A stretch of 64,000 bases of DNA from Pseudisothecium myosuroides (lineage: Eukaryota > Streptophyta > Bryopsida > Hypnales > Lembophyllaceae), in contig OX637287.1 of NCBI GenBank assembly GCA_951799445.1, positions 51,427,724 to 51,491,723 on the forward strand, written 5' to 3'. The translations under genes and the position numbers were made by a program. The notes under the pieces were generated by a model that saw nothing but the letters and a program-made list of their open reading frames with translations, ran no database searches and was not told where the DNA came from. Below are positions 37,282-49,009 of the stretch, piece by piece (the stretch's first letter is position 1; each line of letters opens with the position of its first letter).

Positions 37282-38260
37282 CCCCTCAATGCCCAAGGGG
37301 CCCAAAAAAGGCCTCACAGAATTTTGAGTCCAATTCAAAGTGTTGTAACTTTTGCATCCAATGTCCAAATTCAATAAAACTTGTTGGAAAATTTGCGCTC
37401 TATCTTCTAGTTTATGTGGTAAAAAATTCAGACTAATCCAAGATGTATTGATGTCTTGGAAGCTGATCAAAGTTCATAGGTTCAATTTGAGTTTACCAAA
37501 CTACATTTGAAGGCTGCAACTTCGGGGGCTTATATCTCCTTCATCTAATGTTTGTTTTCAATAAAATTTGTTGTGTTATGTTTCCCTTTAAGTCTAGTTA
37601 TTGTGGTAAAATTTTCATGTCAATCCAAGATGTTTTGAATGTTTGGGAGCAATTTGAAGTTCAAAGTCGAGACATTTTTGGATTACAGTGAACTTTGGCG
37701 GCTTGTTTCTTCTTCATACAATGTCTGATTTCAATAAAAAAAAGAAAAAGATTGGAAAAGTTGCGCATACTAGTCTAATTTGTGTGTCTAAAATTTCATA
37801 ACAATCCAAGAAGTTTTGAGTGACTGAGAAGCATTTTAGTAGAAGTAGGTTCAGCCCTAGATGTGTTTTTTACAACTTTTTTGCTATTTTTTTGACATTT
37901 CAAAGCCATTTTGCAGACATAATGAGGCAATTCAATGATGTTTTTTATTCACCAATGTGTTTGTATGGTGGTTTTGAATCACTTTACAGTGTATGTTTTT
38001 TCTATTTGAGTAGGTTTAGAAATTGAATTTCACCTCCAACTGTGTTTCTAGGAAAATTTCAGCATCTTTTTTCTACACTAAAACATTATAACCTTGCAAT
38101 CTACATGGTCAAATGACTCCAAATTTGATTTGCGCCATCTACAACACATACACTACAAGATTGTACGGTTGAGATTTTTATACCTTACTAACATTTTGAA
38201 CTATATCACTTCAAAAGCAATGACGTTTTCAAATCCAAAAAGTCCCTGGGCCTTAAGGGG
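37282..38260. mobile_element. TTAA-flanked inverted-repeat element, 1 kb member
   Basis: The ends CCCCTCAATGCCCAAGGGGCC-like (37282) and CCTGGGCCTTAAGGGG (ending 38260) are flanked by TTAA (37278-37281 and 38261-38264). The internal sequence is AT-rich with repeated phrases such as TTTCATNNCAATCCAAGA. No transposase is present. Confidence 0.6.
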
Positions 38261-38264
38261 TTAA

Positions 38265-39247
38265 AGTAGGAAAACACCTCTCATCCTTCATAGACCCAAG
38301 TACCAAACAACACCCTATTTCAGAAAGTTTGAAGTGCTCAGAGATAAGCTTATACAAGTGGCTTGTCTGTGAGAGTTTGTTCCACAATTTGATGACTGGA
38401 TTCAAATGCAAGGATGGGCCACAAGCGGCCTCACGATTTGCCCTTGTAGTAATTGAACCAATTTTGAGATTCAAACCCCTAATTTTTTCCAGTGTTTTGA
38501 GGCCCAAAATTAGTTCAAAATACTCATATTCAAAGCAAGACTAAAAACTTCATCTATATTTATTCTTTAACAAATCACACCATAGGATAATTAACTTGTT
38601 TGAGTATGCCCTTCCAAGATTTCATAGTAAAAGAACCCATTTATAGCAAGTTCAATATGCCTAAACTTTCCAAAGTAGTTTTTTCTAGCCCTTTCCAAAA
38701 GACTAGTGAAATTTTGTCTTTCAACATTTCTATAAAAAAGACACATGTCCCATGCATTAGTTATTTGTTCAATTAGTCAATATGTCAAAAAATGATTTGA
38801 GAATGCTTGAAAAAAAATTACATATAAAAACTTTTATATTCATCTTTAGAAAATTATAAAGTAGAAGATAGTACTAAATGAAAGAAAAACCCAAATTGCT
38901 AATAACTTTTATAAAAAATTACAAATTGTCATTCTAAATGTTGAGAATGTTTTAATAAACAATAAATAACCTTATTTTTTTATTTAATTTGGAAAATTGG
39001 AAAATTGACTCCAAAAACACTTATATGTTTTTTCAACATTCAATGCCTAAAAAATTAAACTCAATAATCATGACTTTCATCTTGTTATTAATTTTGGAAT
39101 TGAATGGTTTAAATGTTTTTGAGGTGGATTATCAATCTATACAATACAATAAAATAAAATAATTTTTATTCTTTTATATATATTTTATCTACCCATTTTG
39201 ACATTGAAGTTGAAAAACTACTATAACTTTTTTGCAATATTTATCGC
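38265..39247. other. AT-rich flank left of the CACTA element
   Basis: No gene is recognised. Composition is strongly AT-rich up to the abrupt switch at 39251. Confidence 0.5.
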
Positions 39248-39250
39248 AAT

Positions 39251-39263
39251 CACTACAAGAAAA
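39251..39263 (+). repeat. Left CACTA terminus
   Basis: CACTACAAGAAAA, preceded by the target duplication AAT (39248-39250). Confidence 0.95.
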
Positions 39264-40041
39264 TGGGGGTATATGTGATTGCGGGGTCACGTGACTGCAG
39301 CCCTGCAGTCGTGGGCGCGACTGTCCCTCTCTAATTGCACGAGCTGGAATGCGATTTACAAGTACAGTTAAGCTGGAGTCGCGGACACGACTGGGAGATG
39401 AAGACTGGAAAGAAAAGCAGGCTTCCTACGCATGTTTTCTTTCCCGGTTCATTTCTTTTACTGCAAGAAGCTTAAAGTCACATTTCGGGACTCAGGATGA
39501 CTAAAACATAACTGGTACGTGACTGGAGATGCTCTATTGTCCACGTCACATGGTCTTTGACGCTGCCTACGTGGATTACGGGAGTTGACGTGACCCCTGC
39601 CAACTCGTCAGTCGTTATGGAGTCACGGTGAGTCGCCATGTGCCACTTCAAGGCGTTGGGAGACGACTAGAACTTCAGTTTACAGGAACTTGAACGCGAC
39701 TTGCACGGAATTTCTGTACGCACGGGGTTTTTGAAGTACTCATTTTGTAGAGGGACTTCGAGCAGAGCAGGGAAAATGCAGATATGCAACACTGGTGACT
39801 TTGGCAACGATGTGAACACCTTAAATGGGGAACATATAGGGGGACAGAGATTGCAAAGACGCGGGGAAACAAGCCCTTCACTTTTCAGTTAGTGCATGAA
39901 CATGAAAGGACTCACGCATCGTATTCAGTCACATGCTACACCTAGCTAGGGAGTGGCCACAATGCGACTCCGCCGCGACTGGGCCATAACTGATTGCAGA
40001 GTACCACGGACACTGTGACACGACTGCAGGGCTACTGACCA

Positions 40042-43000
40042 CTAGTACCGTGAGTGCGCCAACAAATTGTCTTCCTCATACAATTCAATGGCCCCTAAAA
40101 GATTCGCCGCCTCTGGGGGGAATGGCATCGTGTGCGGAGCAGTCAGTCCGGCACTCTCCGACGAGGTGGTGATGAAGGCGTCTGTCTTGTCCACGACCTC
40201 CCGGCGAGCTCTTGCTTCTTTCCGTAAGACAACTTTCCATCCAGGCCTGCCGGCAATATCTGAGAAAAAGACTTGTGTGGCCTGGCTGGGAAAGATGAAG
40301 GGATCTGCCATATGAGGTAAAGTATGGCGAGTGTTCACAAGTAGGAAACCAGCATCATCCCGCGCATAAGTTGCATTCCCTCGTTTGTCTTGGTCCTTCA
40401 CCCAATCATAGCACAGTAGAATTATTTCTGTACCGAGACCTCCGTAATCCAGCACCAAAATGTCTTTTAGCACCCCGACATAGTTCACGGGTAAGTCCAC
40501 AGCTCCCTCCGAAGCCTGTTCAAATACCGAAGCCACGCCGCTGTTGTAGCTTTGCAATGCGGATGTGGTTGCATCGTCCACGCGGAAGTGGTTTCCGAAA
40601 GCGGTGATCCGGGAATACCTCGATGGCCCTTTGCGACGGCCTCGTGCTTAGCAACAAGCGATCCCGGTCCTCAGGAGAGCGCATATCCAAATCAGAATTG
40701 CGCACGGCGCTCCGTACCCACTCTGCTAGCGTTGGGGTGGATGGATTTGACCTCTGTTCAGCCCTCCATTTCCTGCGCGTGGAAACGGTGCACTTCATTA
40801 GACAATATCGTGCACACAGTTGACACGTCTGACCAGAATGCATAGACGCTGAGGGGATTTGACAAATGCACCAATGTTCGAGCCGCGACAGTATCACCAC
40901 TTCTACTCGACTGAAAGAAGTTGACAGACAGTCACAGATTGATAGTGAGCGCTATTTCCGTACACGCATTGGACTGCAAAACGACTCCAAGACAACGAGT
41001 CGCGAGTTTGTCCTACAAGCTGCAGGGATTGCGTCCCTCACAGCGCTGGTTTCAAGTACAAGAAATGCGTGCAAGCCAGGTTGGTCACAACTACTTCTGT
41101 CATAACTGGAGTACTGTCAGTTCGATTGACATGCGAGGATGAAGGTAGCACTCACGCATAGAAGTCTCCCATAACGGATGTGTTCATCAGCACGTACTCA
41201 TGTGCGATGTCGCGTAGCGCAGCGGTCAAAATATACTGCTTCCCTGCACCCTGAAGAACTTCTTCAGCATCCCCATACTCTTCATCTTCATCCCACACGC
41301 GTCTTTGAGTGTGCTCAAACCTCTGCAAGTGCTCCGTGATGAAGCCAATGCACTCATCCTTCAAGTATCCCTCCGCCATGCACGCCTCGGGCCTAGCCAA
41401 ATTCCGGACATGATTCTTCAGCACTTTCATATAGCATTCCACTGGATACATCCACCTGGCGCTCACTGGCCCGCACAGGTCCAGTTCCTTGGCTAGATGG
41501 TAAGATAGATGAGTCATAATGTCAAAAAACAATGGAGGGAATTCGATCTCTAGTAACGCCATGCTCTCGGCGACATCAGCTTCGAGGGAGGGAAAATCAC
41601 TCGGATTGTAAACCTTCGTGCATAGGCGTCTGAACACCTTGTACATCCGCATCACAACCATGCATGGCCCAGGTTCCATTAGCCCGCAAAGCGCAAGAGG
41701 CAAGACCTGCTGCATCAGCACGTGGTAGTCGTGGGATTTGAGGCCCCCAAAATTCTTTTTCCGTATGCACTTCCCAAGGTCAGATGAATACCAAGACGGA
41801 GTCTTCAGAGACTCTATGCAATGGGCAAACGTCTTGAATTCCTCTTCAGTCAACACGTAAGAGGCTCTTGGCTTCAACATCTTTCCGGCCTTCCGGGGGT
41901 GTGGGGTGAGCCACAGGTGTCTCCTCACCTGCCGCCTCTGCAAATCCCTCCTTACCTTGACTGTGTCCTTTTTGCCTGTTATGGTTTTGAGGAAGTTCTT
42001 GGCGAGGTTCATTTCGCAATGCATGACGTCCAGCGTATTCCGAATGAGAAGATCTTGTATGCAATCAAGTAAATAAAGAATCAATGCAAGTGACAGCATA
42101 CATACGGCGGATAGGGACTACCTCGAGTGCGGTTTTGGGGGACCCGGTCACAACGGAGACCAGTCGCACAATAGTGACGAAGAAGTCTCTTAATGTCACT
42201 GCGACTCATTTACAACTTCCTCTCTACTAAACCGCGACTTCATAGTCGTTCTACTGCCGTCAAACTCACAACGCAGATGCGGTTTACTAAGAGACAAGGC
42301 TAGATGGGAGGCTCACCTTCCAGTACGGCAATCTGAACAAAATGCTCATGCGCTTCACTCCGTGCACTTTGGAGGGGTCACCTGCACCGTTGTCTTTGTG
42401 GTTACCCGCCTTCCAGGCCTCAAACTCTGCCGCATGTGCCAGCTGCTCCTCCACTGTGATGGCCGGTGGTTTAGGTCTTGTTTCCATGGCACCATTGAAG
42501 TAGTCCTTCATGGAAAATGACCTGAAGGGGTGGTGGTCAGGTAACCAACGGCGTGTCCCTCCGTACGTCTGCTTGCCCAACTCCATGGAATGCTCAGCGT
42601 CCAAGTTCATGCCGCACCACGGACACGCTGCATAGCCCTGATGGGAGAAGCCCCCCACTGTCCCATAGCCAGGGAAGTCGTGGATTGTCCACAACAACAT
42701 GGCGTGTAACTGGAATGCCTCGCAACCTGGACCCTTTGTAATGTCATATGCAGGCACTCCCGTCCATAGCTGGAGCAACTCCTCCACAACGGGCTCAAGG
42801 TAAACGTCAAACACCTCCGAGGTCACGGACTCCCTCCCTGGAATTAGAAGTGTTAACAGCACAAAGAATTTTTTTGTGCACAGCCAAGGGGGGACATTGT
42901 AATTCAGCAGAAGTACTGGCCACGTGGACCACGACGAACTATTATGTTTGAACGGGTTCACGCCGTCTGCAGCCAAAGCAAAGTGAGCATTCCGGGGATC

Positions 43001-44084
43001 CAATGCAAAGGTGGGGTCAACATTATCATGGAAGTGCCGCCAAGCCTTCGAATCACAGGGATGACGAACCAGCCCGTCCCCTCCCTCCTGGTTGCTCCGG
43101 TTCTCATGATGCCACACCATGAGCTTCGACAACGTCGGACTCCGGAACATTCGCTGCAAACGAGGAATTATTGGGAAGTGACATAGAACCTTCACAGGGA
43201 AGGCCTTCCGCTCCTCATCTCGGAATCTCTTCCCACCACACTTAGGGCAACGGAGGGCATCCACGTGTTCACCACGGAAGAGTACGCAGCCTTGCTCGCA
43301 TGCGTGAATGGTGTTGTAGGACAAACCCAGCTTCGCTGTGAGGGACTTCGCAGCATGATAGGTAGTTGGCAAGGTATTGTTTTTAGGTAGCAGATGACGG
43401 TTGAGGATGCTGAACAATTTGTTTGCACATGTGTTGGTAACACCGTGCACTGTGCATAGATTCATCAGCAGCACTGTGGCAGCTAGTGTGCTGGACCGGG
43501 CGCCATCGTACAACACATTCATGGACTCCTCCAGAGCAGTGACGGTGGGGTGGTCGTCAGCCACCCGGGCATCCTCAACCGAGGCCGTCATGACGGCCAC
43601 ATCACGACACTCCTTGCTTTCAGCATCGTCCCCTGCGTCCATTTCCCTGCACTCTTCGTTGATGGAATCTGCCGTTGCAAATTAAAGGCGTCCATGACGG
43701 CCTCCTGAAATCGATCACCTGCAGAGGGTGCCTCCTCCTCGATACGTGATGCCTGGTGGACCATGCCGCGTACATCCACTGTGGCATCCACTTCACGCGG
43801 AGCCTCTACGGCAGGTGCCCAGAAGTCGTCCTCCCACTCCTTGTCTGAAGAGTCCCGGGTGCCAGGTCCGGTCCACCTCCGCAGAGTCGGATCCCTGCCG
43901 TTGCGGATGAGGTGGTCCCGACATTACGAAGCAAGATTTTCTTCCGGCCCTTGCATTTAGTGCAAGGGCAATGCAGTCTTGTGACGCTGTCTCGTGCAGC
44001 CAGTTGCACCTCCCTTGTCCAGAGACGCTCATCTCTGAGCCGCTGCCTCTCACTGGCAGAGAGGGGAAGTCTTGCGGGTATCAT
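40042..44084 (-). pseudogene. TNP2-type CACTA transposase, frame-disrupted
   Basis: Family order is preserved. An N-terminal Cys motif (LHCPCTKCKGRKK, about 43945-43985; Transpos_assoc-like) leads to HLIRNGRDPTLRRWTGPGTR. The tnp2 core (42317-43642) has HACEQGCVLF, CPKCGGKRF, WHHENR, FALAADGVNPF and a CPWC motif. The DUF4218 part (41156-42053) has LDVMHCEMN, RWMYPVECYMKVLKNHVRN and ARPEACMAEGY. The C-terminal DUF4216 part (40042-40910) has YVGVLKDILVLDYGG. The intron 40911-41155 joins in phase. The frame changes near 43918 (one base short after LRNV), near 43670, and near 40617 (one extra base). The visible junction 42317/42053 is one base out of phase. The start ATG at 44084 is the first in the frame of the Cys motif. 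The family cuts and pastes CACTA DNA by recognising the termini; this copy should not yield a full protein unless the disruptions are sequence errors. Confidence 0.88.
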
Positions 44085-44089
44085 CGACT

Positions 44090-45350
44090 CCGCCTACGAT
44101 ATCAGTAGTTTTCCACGTCCTGTACTCCAAGCAGGACACGCGGTTAGGGTGTGCAATTCCTGCTTTGAACATCTTGGGACTGCGCACGAAGACGGGACTG
44201 TCTTGACTTTGTTGTGACTGAAGAGTGACTGCAATGAGTTCCGCTTCAGTGAAGCTTCCTGCCTACGACTCTGACACTACTTCACCCAGTGACTCTGGAG
44301 TATCACAATGTGACTGGGCGGTCGGGCGAGCAAATTTGAGGACTTCTAAACTTCTATTCATGGACTCATGTGCGGAACGCCTATCTCTCAATTACCAGCG
44401 ATAGTATTAGGCCTCACGTCAGATGTGAAGATTGATGTGTGAATATGGAATAGCCAGTAGGCCTTCGTTACAAAGGTATGGCGGTATCCTTCCGAAGAGC
44501 CGAGCCATTAGCCGCTGCCAAGCGAGGGAGGAAGGTTCAAACGCATGGCCGGAGGGCGTGGACAAGAAAATACAAGATTAAGCTACACCAATCACACAGT
44601 CCAGGAATACCCCACTCTAGGAAAATACTATGAGACGGGCAGAAGGACATTGCGTTCGAACAACAGCGGACGGAGACGGTTGGAAGAAAGGCGAGAAGAT
44701 AAAAGTATGGACTTTCAATTGAAACGGATAGTGTGATCTTCTTCCCACAGTTTCAAATACTGTGTGCCAAGTTTGGTTGCTAGTGCTAGTCTTCCGAAAA
44801 CTAAGATGTCTTCTGAAGGGGCTGTATTCAAAAAAGCCCAGGAGGTGTTTCTTCTAGCCAATCAATCAAGCATTATGAAATACAAGGTAGGCCCTGTTTC
44901 GCTTTCCATGTCGCTGCAAGAATATGAACAGTATAGTCAAGCGGAAACAATGAAAATACACGTACATAATAAATGCCATGGAGTCTTTGAAGTCCATATC
45001 ACTAGAGTCAGGGACAACCTATGCCCATACAATTCAACATAGTAAATGATGGTGCACAGTAGTGGACTACGATACCGACGTACCTAAACCAACATTACAG
45101 AGTGACTTGCATGAAAGTGCGCCATGAAAAAAAATACCCCTCACACGCTTAAACTATAAAGGAGGCGCCTTCAAACAAACAAGTGACTACTAGGAAAATA
45201 TTGCAAGCAGAACGATGGCACTTGGAAGGTGGAACCTTCTTCACGCCGAATCCTCCGCACGAAGGGATGCTTCTCAGCGTTCAAGGAAAGAAAATCGTAT
45301 TCATGTGACACTCCAGGAGGAATACTGGAAAGCATATGTACCCCAAGAAA
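44090..45350. other. CACTA intergenic region between the divergent genes (left part)
   Basis: No recognised gene. A plus-strand frame at about 44764-45042 is open for about 92 codons with protein-like composition, but it lacks a family assignment and clear splice context. Together with 45780-46738 it would hold both divergent promoters. Confidence 0.35.
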
Positions 45351-45356
45351 ATGAAA

Positions 45357-45779
45357 TGCCCTCTTCTATGAGGAAGAGCGGGCCAAAAAAAAAATGCCCT
45401 CTTCCATGAGGAAGAATGGCCCAAAAAAAGAAGGGAATGCCCTCTTCTATGAGGAAGAATGGCCCCCCAAAAAGAAGGGAATGCCCTCTTCCATGAGGAA
45501 GAATGGTCCAAAAAAAAAAGGGAATGCCTTCTTCTATGAGGAAGAAAGGCCCAAAAAAAAAAGGGAATGCCCTCTTCCATGAGGACTCCTGGTCCAAAAA
45601 GAAAAGGGAATGCCTTCTTCCATGAGGAAGAATGGCCCCCCAAAAAAAAGGGAATGCCCTCTTCCATGAGGAAGAGCGGGCCAAAAAAAAAATGGAATGC
45701 CCTCTTCCATGAGGAAGAATGGCCCAAAAAAAAAAGGGAATGCCCTCTTCCATGAGGAAGAGCGGGCCAAAAAAAAAAT
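45357..45779. repeat. Minisatellite, 43-44 bp unit, ten copies
   Basis: Ten units begin ATGCCCTCTTCYATGAGGAA, followed by an AATGGCCC or AGCGGGCC variant and an A-run of variable length ending GGGA. Length variation is mainly in the A and C homopolymers. Long open frames on both strands here are products of the repeat, not genes. Confidence 0.95.
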
Positions 45780-45844
45780 TGTAATTTCTAGCAAAGGGGG
45801 GAGGGTAAGGAGGGAGGACAGGTTAAAAAAAAGGAGACCCGACT

Positions 45845-46246
45845 TCAAGCAAAGCAGCTCATCTTTTGCAATATGAGAAGCATGTCTTGACAAGGAATTC
45901 CGGTTAACAGGCACAATCGAAGGTTGGGCACATTCATGAATGGACTGTCATAATCCAGAAGTTGGTAGTAAACAAATTCATTTGTTTCCATCGGCATGTG
46001 GATGACACCGTCGTCACGGCCACCGAAGACAGGTGGCCTGAAGACCACAGTGACCTCAAAGTCATTTAGCATTACTCGTAACTTGGACTCAGCTTCTTCT
46101 AGTCTTGTCATCACTGAGGGATGACTACAAGAAGTCGCATAGAAGTCATTATTCACAACTTGTGACTTAGATGCGAACGTCCACAGCCGGACGTCTGTTG
46201 TCGACGTTTCTCCGGCCTTGTGCCGTTCATTGTGCCGTGAAATCCA
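45845..46246 (-). CDS. Unassigned exon-like frame inside the CACTA element
   Basis: The frame is open for about 133 codons from a good acceptor (AATTACAG at 46247-46254) to a stop at 45845. The peptide looks like a folded protein: WISRHNERHKAGE, LWTFASKSQVVNNDFYATS, then an amphipathic LEEAESKLRVMLNDFEVTVV, FGGRDDGVIHMP and LLDYDSPFMNVPNLRL. I do not recognise the family. It lies on the minus strand between the two divergent transposon genes. No matching upstream exon was found, so it may be a captured host exon or the remnant of a third transposon gene. Confidence 0.35.
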   Translation of the reverse strand, partial: WISRHNERHKAGETSTTDVRLWTFASKSQVVNNDFYATSCSHPSVMTRLEEAESKLRVMLNDFEVTVVFRPPVFGGRDDGVIHMPMETNEFVYYQLLDYDSPFMNVPNLRLCLLTGIPCQDMLLILQKMSCFA

Positions 46247-46738
46247 CTGTAATTGAATTCACAGATATTAATTAAGCTGAATCGAAATAATTAGGCCTAC
46301 TCCAAAGTATGAAATCACAAGCAATCATTGCCCCTAAATGGACAGCGCTCAAGGGCGATCAGCAAAAGATCGTGGACATCGAGGTCGTCAAGTCACCCAC
46401 TAGTCCGATATAATTACTACGGACAGTAATTAATGGGGAGCCATTGAAATGGGCCTCCCTAATCATGAAACACAGCAGCCTTGCTCACATTCTTAAGGGC
46501 ATTTCAAATACAAACCTGGTAATGACTGAGTTCCTCCGGCACTTATCGCTTCCAACACCTGAGGATCAGAAGACGAGGAGGACCCAGCGGACTCTAACGC
46601 CACTGTTTAGCGCCGCGGAGATTGTGCCGCCAAGACGTTGTGGCCGAATTACATCCTCCGCAGCTTCCAACAGCGGGGGCTGCCAAGCGTAGTCGCCGTT
46701 GCATGCAGGAGTAACAGATCTGCGCCAGAGTCCAGTCG

Positions 46739-48863
46739 ATGGAGAGTCCGCCGCAAGAGAAGTCGGAGTACGAATTGGCGCGTGATAGAAACGTCGCGGA
46801 GGTTCGGAAGAAGATGCAACCAATGTTCGAAGCACGCTCAGAGCTGTAAGTACGCGGCCACCCTTCCGTGCGTACAAGTCTCACTGCATGTACACTCTAA
46901 TTCTATCGGCGCTATAGCAGGTAATTTGGCATGATGGGGACATTGTCTAGTGAGAAGTTGTTCCCAACACCAAGCCTACAGTGCATTGTTCCACAGAGTG
47001 ACTTTCATGGTCGAGTCTAGTAGTTACTGTGCATTGATCCTTGCGCTGTTTCTTCCATGAGTCTATGCGGCGGCGGAATAGGGTTTTACTGCAGGCGTAT
47101 TAATTTTAGGACCGCCGCCTCCCACAGCAGCGCGTCAGTTGTGGTCTCTCTGTCGTCCCGGAGTCATAGTTTATGACTTCTCACAGCCAAGCGACAGGTT
47201 CCAGTCACGATAGAGTCACGGTAGAGTCAGGGGGTAGTTCAACTGCCATTAATTACTGATTGCCTCGGGGAAAGTGAGCCCTATTTCAACATGAAAGCCA
47301 CGTGGGCCCTATCCTTGCACTGCGCCCGTAAACCCTCGTCACTTGCCCATGGAGACGTTCCACGGAGATGTTTTTTCTTTCCTTTTCCGCCGCGCGTGAC
47401 CACTGGCATTGCGTTGATCAACGCGTTCAGCGTCACCCTAAACCCTGGCCGTCGATTTCTTGCGGGAAGCTTGACCTCGCGACTTGGGCATTGCAGGGAC
47501 AACCCGCATGCGAAGAAGAAATCCGCGGACTTGTTAGCCGGAGAGGAGAGACAGCAAGGGCAGGTGAGGCGTTCGTCGCGGGGCCTTCGAGGACGCGGGG
47601 GGAGGAAGCAGCAGATCTCAGGAGTGGCGGGAAGACGTGTCCGGTTTGCTGACGAAATGAGCAACCGCGACAATTCCTCCTCCGAGGCGACGGAGTCCTA
47701 TGACGAGGCCATCGCCAAAGGTATGATGAAATTAGCACTAGCTTGTTCCCATGTGCAGCAGCAGGCCACCTTGGAGGCAGTTGCGGCAGGTAATTTGGCA
47801 TCACTCCGCCATGAATTCGGGTGCGGGTTTAGGGTTTAGGGTTTAGGCGTCCGTCTTGTTCCATGCATGATGTAGGGTGTCATTTTATACCTTGTTTGCA
47901 GTACTGGTCCTTTGAGGTCGCCTCCATGCATTCGTCTTGTGGGGATCATGTCACTTGCGCCCGCACGGTGAATGTCTTTTTCTACAGCCGGCTAACGCTG
48001 TCAGTGTCTTTTTGTTGTTGGGTGATGAAGGGAACGAAGATTTTGACTCCAGCGATGAAGACGTGTCGTTAGAGGAGGAGGACCCGGAGCCCGAGCCAAG
48101 GCCGAAGAGGCAATGGGGGTCAGGGATTCTCAAGAAATCTCCTCCTAAGGTACCTGCGACGTGGCCTGCTGTGGTAGTCCCCAGACCCTCGACGAAGGAG
48201 CGTGCAGCGGATGTCGGAGGGTACCCGCCCAATTTGCAATGGGTGCCTGGCCACTACATGCCCGCTTGCACGTCGCAGGCTCCAGCACCGTGGGCGCAGG
48301 GATTGTGTGGTCCATCAGTGCCAGAGGAAGTCTCCTCCCGCGGGGTCCGACGTGCTTCAGGCTCCCAGTACGACCTCGGGAGGACTGAGCGCGTGCAAGG
48401 CGGTCCTAAAGCTGCTCGCGTTGAGGTCCTGGAAAATGGAGACATTGACCAGACGGGGGAGGGTAAAAACGCATGGGACGAGGCTGTCCGCAATTTTGTT
48501 CCTAAAATTTTGGACATGAGCTTCATCGACTAGAGGAAGCAGAAGCCTCAGGCTGTGTAGCGCCTCAGAGACGCTCTGGACAACAAGTTCCAGTATGTTG
48601 GAAATCCAGTGAGCATGATTGGATATCGGGCGGCCATCACGCGGTATATGAAGTCGGAGCGGTCCCGGCTGAAGTACCGGTTTGATCATGGCAATCACAG
48701 TTGCCCAGTTCGGATAGATGAGGAGCAGTGGGATCGCCTCATGGCGTATTGGGACACGCCTGCGCAATGGCGGAAGGCAGCGTTAATGGCTCCTGCTCGG
48801 CAATGTGTTGGTACTGGAGGGCAGGGGACAAAGAAAGTAAAACCTGCTAAGCAGCCGCAGGTG
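46739..48863 (+). pseudogene. TnpA-like CACTA gene, N-terminal and Transposase_24-like part
   Basis: Exons 46739-46845, 47497-47789 and 48031-48863 join in phase at GTAAGT, GTAATT and GTAAGT donors with AG acceptors. Exon 1 starts MESPPQEKSEYELARDRN and continues VAEVRKKMQPMF, a pattern common at the N-terminus of plant transposon proteins. Exon 2 is basic, then rich in S/E. Exon 3 opens with an acidic DSSDED run and ends with a Transposase_24 (PF03004)-like core: FID-RKQKPQAV-RLRDALDNKF, GYRAAITRYMKSER, WDRLMAYWDT and KAALMAPARQ. At 48531-48533 and 48558-48560 the frame reads TAG where the family has Trp (DW and LW positions), so this copy carries two nonsense codons about 301 and 310 codons in. 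The same gene continues into 49010-51556. Confidence 0.7.
47825..47847 (+). promoter_or_regulatory. Interstitial telomere-type repeat (TTTAGGG)3
   Basis: Three tandem TTTAGGG units lie just downstream of the exon 2 donor. This is the plant telomere repeat; short internal copies (telo-boxes) are known binding sites for Myb/TRB-type factors. Any role here is inference. Confidence 0.5.
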
Positions 48864-49009
48864 GTAAGTACTTGGGCCGTCATAGTCTAACCCAGTGTTG
48901 TGGCCTCCGTCCCTTTGCAATGCCTTGTCTTCTCCTGCAAGAGTGAGGGCTTTCTGATCGTCGTAGTCATGACCTTGAGTGTGACTTGTGTTGTGCCTTC
49001 CTGACGCAG

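Noticed and set aside
40600..40625. A tiny intron to explain the frame change in the transposase C-terminus
   Set aside because: Any GT-AG pair would be far too short; a one-base insertion explains it better.
45281..45914. Three overlapping minus-strand frames of 126-150 codons and shorter plus-strand frames
   Set aside because: They are translations of the 43-44 bp minisatellite in several frames; periodic, low-complexity and without homology.
47281..47804. Minus-strand frames opposite TnpA-like exon 2
   Set aside because: No family content; the plus strand has splice-consistent phases.
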